Positions 60,146 through 64,000 of a stretch of 64,000 bases of DNA are shown here, piece after piece. Numbering within the stretch: position 1 is the first letter of the stretch; each line of letters opens with the position of its first letter. The stretch covers positions 1 through 64,000 of the forward strand of contig JAABQB010000003.1 in the NCBI GenBank assembly GCA_011391695.1. Direction: 5' to 3'. This DNA comes from Desulfobacteraceae bacterium (GTDB lineage Bacteria; Desulfobacterota; Desulfobacteria; Desulfobacterales; RPRI01). The position numbers and the translations under genes are program-made. Under the pieces are notes generated by a model. The model did not search any database. It saw nothing but the letters and a program-made list of their open reading frames with translations, and was not told the DNA's origin.

Positions 60146-60226
60146 CACACAAAGATCACTGAGAACACAAAGGAAAACATGAATGTTTTGAACCGTTCTT
60201 TCTTGGTGTCTTTGTGCCTTTGTGTG
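60146..60226. repeat. inverted CACAAAG-type repeat pair
   Basis: CACACAAAGATCACTGAGAA (from 60146) and CTTGGTGTCTTTGTGCCTTT (about 60202-60221) are imperfect inverses. The second, inverted, matches CACAAAGGCACAAAGAACAC at 35056. It precedes the LOG gene and has no coding potential. Confidence 0.7.
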
Positions 60227-60277
60227 AAAAATTGACTTTTTGCGAATGTAACATATCTAAACGGAAACGGAGTAACA

Positions 60278-60928
60278 ATGGAGAAACAATTTCTGATAAA
60301 TGAATTTTCTATTACGGAATCTTGGCGCCTTTTCAAAATAATGGGGGAGTTCGTTGATGGAATCGAGGCTCTTCATGATATTGGGCCGGCTGTAACCATT
60401 TTCGGTTCAGCAAGAATCAAACAGGATGACCCGGTTTATAAGAAAACAGAATTGATAGCCTCTCTTTTTGCGAAAAATAACTTCGCAGTTATAACAGGCG
60501 GTGGAGGCGGCGCCATGGAAGCTGCCAACAAGGGCGCCGCGGAAGCGGGTGGAAAATCCATAGGTCTTAATATTGTTCTTCCTTTTGAGCAGAAACCAAA
60601 CGAATATTCCAATATAAAGCTTGAATTCAAATATTTTTTTATCAGAAAAGTAATGTTCGTAAAATACGCCTATGCATATATCATCATGCCGGGCGGATTT
60701 GGTACCATGGATGAACTTTTTGAGGCTGTCACACTTGTTCAAACCCACCGGATCAAACCACTGCCTGTGATCCTTGTAGGATCCGATTACTGGGGGGGAC
60801 TTAAAAAATGGATTAAATCAAGGCTTCTTGAGGCGAATATGATTTCATCTAAAGACATTGACATTCTTCAAGTTATTGATGATCCCGAAGAAGTTGTAGA
60901 TACCGTCAAAAAATTCGTTATTATTTAA
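60278..60928 (+). CDS. LOG family protein (TIGR00730)
   Basis: 216-aa Rossmann-like protein of the LOG family, whose characterised members hydrolyse nucleoside 5-prime-monophosphates to free bases. The family motifs are ITGGGGGAMEAANKGAAEAG and the catalytic MPGGFGTMDELFEAVT. The length is within the normal range. No cytokinin pathway is implied in a bacterium of this kind; nucleotide salvage is more likely. It lies 3 bp before the sensor protein gene, so both are probably co-transcribed. Confidence 0.9.
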   Translation: MEKQFLINEFSITESWRLFKIMGEFVDGIEALHDIGPAVTIFGSARIKQDDPVYKKTELIASLFAKNNFAVITGGGGGAMEAANKGAAEAGGKSIGLNIVLPFEQKPNEYSNIKLEFKYFFIRKVMFVKYAYAYIIMPGGFGTMDELFEAVTLVQTHRIKPLPVILVGSDYWGGLKKWIKSRLLEANMISSKDIDILQVIDDPEEVVDTVKKFVII

Positions 60929-60931
60929 ACC

Positions 60932-62512
60932 ATGATTGAAAACCCCTCCTATTCAGATTTAAAGAAGCAGAACCTGGCTTTAAGCCTGGAATCAAAAAGA
61001 TTCAAGGTGGCGGAAGAAGCTTTTCATCGCCAAAATGCGTATTTAAAGGCCCTGCACGAAACCTCCCTGATCCTGATAGACAAAATAGACAAAGAAGAAT
61101 TGCTCGAAAACATACTTGAGAGGGCTACTTCACTCACCGGTACGGAACATGGCTACATTTACCTTCTTGACCAGGAAGGCAGGCAGATGCAAATGCAGGT
61201 GGGTATGGGGTTTTTTAAAAGTCAGTTGGGGCGGAGGGTTGTCATAGGCCAGGGCATGGGTGGGCAGGTCTGGAAAACCGAATCGCCGGTTCTGGTGGAT
61301 GATTATAACAGTTGGCCCAGCCGAATTTCAGACAAGGTTCTGGACGGTTTGCGTTCAATTGTTGGAATTCCTTTAAAATCAGACCGCAGGGTTTTGGGTG
61401 TTATTGGGCTGGCTCACGTAGATTCGGGTGAACAGTTCGGCAGGGAAGATATAACCGTCCTGGAACAATTTGCCGCTCTCGCGCTGATTGCCCTGGAAAA
61501 GGCCAGGCTATACGCGGATGTGCGCCGGGAGTTGGCCGAACGCGAACGCACCGAAGTCATTTTGCGTGAAAGCGAGGAGCGTTATCGTACTCTGCTTGAA
61601 TCGTCACCCGACCCGATTGTTGTATATGACATGCAGGGGGTAGCAACCTATGTAAACCCGGCTTTTGAGCAGACCTTCGGCTTGTCGCGGGATGAACTTT
61701 TAGGCAAGCAGATCAATTTCGTACCTCAGGAAAACTGGCCGGAAACCAAAAAAGCAATAGAAAGCATGCTGAGCGGAAAAAAAATAAAGCTTTTCGAAAC
61801 ACGTCGCCTGACAAGGGACGGGAAGATACTGGATGTGCAGATCAGCTCCACCCTTTACCGTGAGAGTAGCGGGCAGCCGGTGGGCAACATCGTTATTCTC
61901 AGAGACATCAGCGCCCGTAAGAGTGCTGAAAAAGAACTGCAAAAATACCACGGTCACCTTGAAGAACTTGTGGCTGAACGCACAAATGAACTGGCCCGTG
62001 CCAATATAAAACTGGAGAAGGGAATTGAAGAGCGGAAGCGGGTCGAAAAAGCATTGCGCAAGCGCGAAAAAGAACTTCAGGCTCAATCACATCACCTTGA
62101 GGAGGTAAATACAGCCCTCAGGGTGCTTCTGAAACAAAGAGAGGAAGATAAAAAGGAATTGAGTGAAATAGTTCTGAGAAATGTTCAGGAGCTTGTCAGT
62201 CCCTATCTGCAGAAAGTTATAAGCGGGCGGCTTGATGCACGTCAAAGGACATTGGTGAGCATTCTGGAGACGAACCTGAACAACATCATTTCGCCTTTCA
62301 TCAGCAGGCTTACGTCAAAACTCGTCAATTTAACTCCCGTGGAGATCCGTGTGTCAGGCCTTGTTAAAGAGGGCAAGACCAACAAGGATATCGCTGAATT
62401 ATTGTTGATTTCCAAAAATACCGTTTTATTCCACCGTCATAACATAAGAAACAAATTAGGCTTAAAAAACAAGAAGATAAACCTTCGTTCACATCTCTTG
62501 TCTTTTGAATAA
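60932..62512 (+). CDS. GAF-PAS-LuxR one-component regulator
   Basis: 526-aa soluble sensor regulator. Order: short N-terminal coiled coil, GAF domain (about 45-195, LLENILERATSLTGTEHGYI through VLEQFAALALIALEKARL), PAS domain (about 220-335, LLESSPDPIVVYDMQGVATY with GNIVILRDIS), long coiled coil (335-420) and a LuxR-type HTH at the C-terminus (LTPVEIRVSGLVKEGKTNKD with IAELLLISKNTVLFHRHNI). It has no kinase or receiver domain and no membrane helix. It should bind a small ligand or redox cue and act directly on DNA. Neighbouring LOG, ABC and ligase genes could be targets. Confidence 0.9.
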   Translation: MIENPSYSDLKKQNLALSLESKRFKVAEEAFHRQNAYLKALHETSLILIDKIDKEELLENILERATSLTGTEHGYIYLLDQEGRQMQMQVGMGFFKSQLGRRVVIGQGMGGQVWKTESPVLVDDYNSWPSRISDKVLDGLRSIVGIPLKSDRRVLGVIGLAHVDSGEQFGREDITVLEQFAALALIALEKARLYADVRRELAERERTEVILRESEERYRTLLESSPDPIVVYDMQGVATYVNPAFEQTFGLSRDELLGKQINFVPQENWPETKKAIESMLSGKKIKLFETRRLTRDGKILDVQISSTLYRESSGQPVGNIVILRDISARKSAEKELQKYHGHLEELVAERTNELARANIKLEKGIEERKRVEKALRKREKELQAQSHHLEEVNTALRVLLKQREEDKKELSEIVLRNVQELVSPYLQKVISGRLDARQRTLVSILETNLNNIISPFISRLTSKLVNLTPVEIRVSGLVKEGKTNKDIAELLLISKNTVLFHRHNIRNKLGLKNKKINLRSHLLSFE

Positions 62513-62552
62513 TAGCGGTTATATCCCACTATATTACCCGTATTTTATAAGC

Positions 62553-62580
62553 TTGACTTTATTACCAGTTTAGGTATTCT
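62553..62580 (+). promoter_or_regulatory. putative promoter upstream of the livG-like gene
   Basis: TTGACT (62553-62558) and TATTCT (62575-62580) are 16 bp apart, about 100 bp before the ATPase start. It follows the stop of the regulator gene. Confidence 0.45.
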
Positions 62581-62681
62581 GTTCCAGTTTTGTAAAAATC
62601 AAGCGTTTAAACGGGGTTATGCAAAGGTTTCAGGCCATAGTTTGATGAGAACAGGGCCGGAAAAAAAGGAGGTCTTGAGTA

Positions 62682-63503
62682 TTGAACGTATCAAAAGATA
62701 TCAAGCCAGGTGAAGTCCTTCTGGAACTTGAAGAAATTCAGATGTTTTTCGGCAAGGTATGCGCGCTGAACGGCGTAAGCACCAAAATCAAAAAGGGCGA
62801 GATACATTCTGTAATAGGACCAAACGGCGCCGGTAAAACAGTTATGATGAACTGTATCAGCGGTCTATACCATCCGCAGAAAGGGAATATTTATTACAAG
62901 GGAGAAAAAATCAACGGACTTAAGCCCCATAACAGGGCGAAGCTGGGGATTGCGAGAACCTTCCAGAAAGTTGAAGTTTTCGGCGGTATGACTGTTCTTG
63001 ATAATATCCGTCTCGGCCGCCATATCCATTATAATTCAGGTATAATAAGCGGTTCTCTCTATATGGGAAAAACCGGAAAAGAAGAAATTGAACACAGAAA
63101 ATTTATCGAAGAGGAGATAATCGATCTTCTTGAGATAGAGCATATCCGGCATAAGCCGGTTGGAATGCTTCCATACGGTCTTCAGAAGAGGGTTGAACTC
63201 GGACGCGCGATAGCTCTTGAGCCGGAACTTCTGCTCCTTGACGAGCCCCTGGCCGGGCTTAACCTCGAAGAGGTGGAGGATATGGCGCGTTTCATCCTGG
63301 ATGTAAATCAAGAAGAAAGGTGGAAAGTCACTTGTATTCTGGTTGAGCATGACATGGGTGTTGTCATGGATCTTTCCGACAACGTCTTTGTTCTTAATTT
63401 CGGCAACATGATTGTTGACGGCACACCTGAGGAGGTTCAGGGTAACCCCGAGGTGGTCAGGGCTTATCTTGGTGAAGAGGACTTATATGCAACAAGGAGA
63501 TAA
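62682..63503 (+). CDS. livG: branched-chain-amino-acid-type ABC transporter ATPase (LivG)
   Basis: 273-aa ATPase of the LivG/HAAT class. Walker A is VIGPNGAGKTVMMNCI, the signature LPYGLQKRVELGRAIAL, Walker B LLLLDEPLAGLNLEEVEDM and the switch VEHDMGVVMDL. The signature PYG instead of SGG is typical of LivG. The start is a TTG, supported by AAGGAGG 8 bp upstream. It overlaps the CoA ligase start if that gene begins at 63487. The remaining Liv permease and receptor genes are expected beyond the window. Fatty-acid or aromatic-acid import is as likely as amino acids. Confidence 0.9.
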   Translation: MNVSKDIKPGEVLLELEEIQMFFGKVCALNGVSTKIKKGEIHSVIGPNGAGKTVMMNCISGLYHPQKGNIYYKGEKINGLKPHNRAKLGIARTFQKVEVFGGMTVLDNIRLGRHIHYNSGIISGSLYMGKTGKEEIEHRKFIEEEIIDLLEIEHIRHKPVGMLPYGLQKRVELGRAIALEPELLLLDEPLAGLNLEEVEDMARFILDVNQEERWKVTCILVEHDMGVVMDLSDNVFVLNFGNMIVDGTPEEVQGNPEVVRAYLGEEDLYATRR

Positions 63504-64000
63504 CGTGGCATTCAGCCCAACGGATAAAATATCAAAAGATTTGACTATTCCCAAACTCTTTTACAGTCAGGCGAAAAAGTATGGAAAAGAGAGGGTTGCC
63601 ATGCGTGAGAAGGAATACGGCATATGGCGCCCCATAACATGGAATGATTATTTTGAAAATGTAAAATACATAGCCCTGGGGCTTATCAGCCTTGGCCTTG
63701 AAGAGGGCGACAAAGTCGCGATGATCGGTGATAACCGTCCGGAAGGCCTCTGGGCGGAAATGGGCGCTCTGTGCGCGAGAGGTGTCGGAGTCTGGCTTTT
63801 CCAGGACTCCCTTCTTGATGAGGTAAAGTATATTTTAGATCATTCCGATACGAAGTTTCTTGTGGGAGAAGGACAGGAGGAGGTTGACAAGGCGCTTTCC
63901 ATAATCCATGAATGTCCGAAACTGAAAAAAATCATCTGGGATGATCCCAAGGGGATGCGAAATTACGATCAGGATTGTCTTATCAGCTTAAAAGAGGTAA
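63487..64000 (+). CDS. long-chain acyl-CoA synthetase-like AMP-binding protein, 5-prime part
   Basis: Cut by the window edge; about 171 codons are visible. The N-terminal domain is typical of long-chain AMP-forming acyl-CoA synthetases: IPKLFYSQAKKYGKERVAMR, EKEYGIWRPITWNDYFENV, GLEEGDKVAMIGDNRPEGLW and GVWLFQDSLLDEVKYILDH. The ATP P-loop lies beyond the end. Two starts are possible: ATG 63487, which overlaps livG, and GTG 63505, with AAGGAG 5 bp upstream. Its position right after a livG-like ATPase suggests an acid-uptake and activation operon. Confidence 0.88.
   Translation, partial: MQQGDNVAFSPTDKISKDLTIPKLFYSQAKKYGKERVAMREKEYGIWRPITWNDYFENVKYIALGLISLGLEEGDKVAMIGDNRPEGLWAEMGALCARGVGVWLFQDSLLDEVKYILDHSDTKFLVGEGQEEVDKALSIIHECPKLKKIIWDDPKGMRNYDQDCLISLKEV

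Overview
The window looks like chromosome of a free-living, strictly anaerobic Desulfobacterota (delta-proteobacterial sulfate reducer or syntroph type), with moderate GC and many short palindromic intergenic repeats. The evidence is a periplasmic uptake hydrogenase with its maturation genes, a complete Qrc-type menaquinone reductase operon (qrcABCD), System II cytochrome c biogenesis genes (resB/ccsB), EtfAB, CoA-thioester enzymes, a TRAP transporter beside a phenylacetate-CoA-ligase-like enzyme, and in-frame UGA codons that are best read as selenocysteine.

Layout. 1-10 kb: tRNA-Ser, an acidic hypothetical protein, a [NiFe]-type hydrogenase (small subunit, then a large subunit interrupted by an in-frame UGA with a hairpin after it), a maturation protease, hypC, hypF, hypD, hypE and apbE. 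10-15 kb: etfBA, rimO, a polyprenyl diphosphate synthase, pgsA and tRNA-Val. 15-24 kb: a lone class I HMG-CoA reductase, an MBL hydrolase with a PP2C-like protein, two DUF35 + thiolase-fold pairs, a crotonase and coaE. 24-27 kb: a repeat-rich stretch with yqeY, an alpha/beta-hydrolase lipoprotein and a nucleotidyltransferase-like protein. 27-32 kb: dctPQM TRAP transporter with an aryl-CoA ligase. 32-43 kb: M16 peptidase, resB/ccsB, qrcABCD and a 54-residue membrane protein. 43-50 kb: murA, comEC, a DUF2400 protein, a small SEC-C protein and ABC-F ATPase uup. 50-55 kb: wrbA-like, SagB-like oxidoreductase, LolA-like protein, ABC exporter and DUF4412 protein. 55-60 kb: DUF3786 Fe-S protein, tmRNA, smpB, ptsI and HPr. 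60-64 kb: a glutaredoxin-like selenoprotein with two in-frame UGAs, LOG protein, GAF-PAS-LuxR regulator, livG-like ATPase and the start of an acyl-CoA synthetase.

How the parts fit. The hydrogenase is exported by Tat and has no membrane anchor, so it probably passes electrons to periplasmic cytochrome c. Qrc would take these electrons to menaquinone, and ResB/CcsB would attach the hemes. EtfAB, crotonase, thiolase-fold proteins and CoA ligases point to growth on fatty or aromatic acids.

The most striking observation is the hydrogenase large subunit. Its UGA stands where the second Cys of the N-terminal L1 motif (RxCGxC) should be, which is a Ni-Fe bridging ligand. The C-terminal L5 motif, where known [NiFeSe] enzymes carry selenocysteine, keeps both Cys. 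A second selenoprotein gene in the same window, with one UGA near the start and another two codons before the stop, supports UGA decoding in this organism. Coordinates, motifs and hairpins were read by eye; no alignment, covariance or database search was run.
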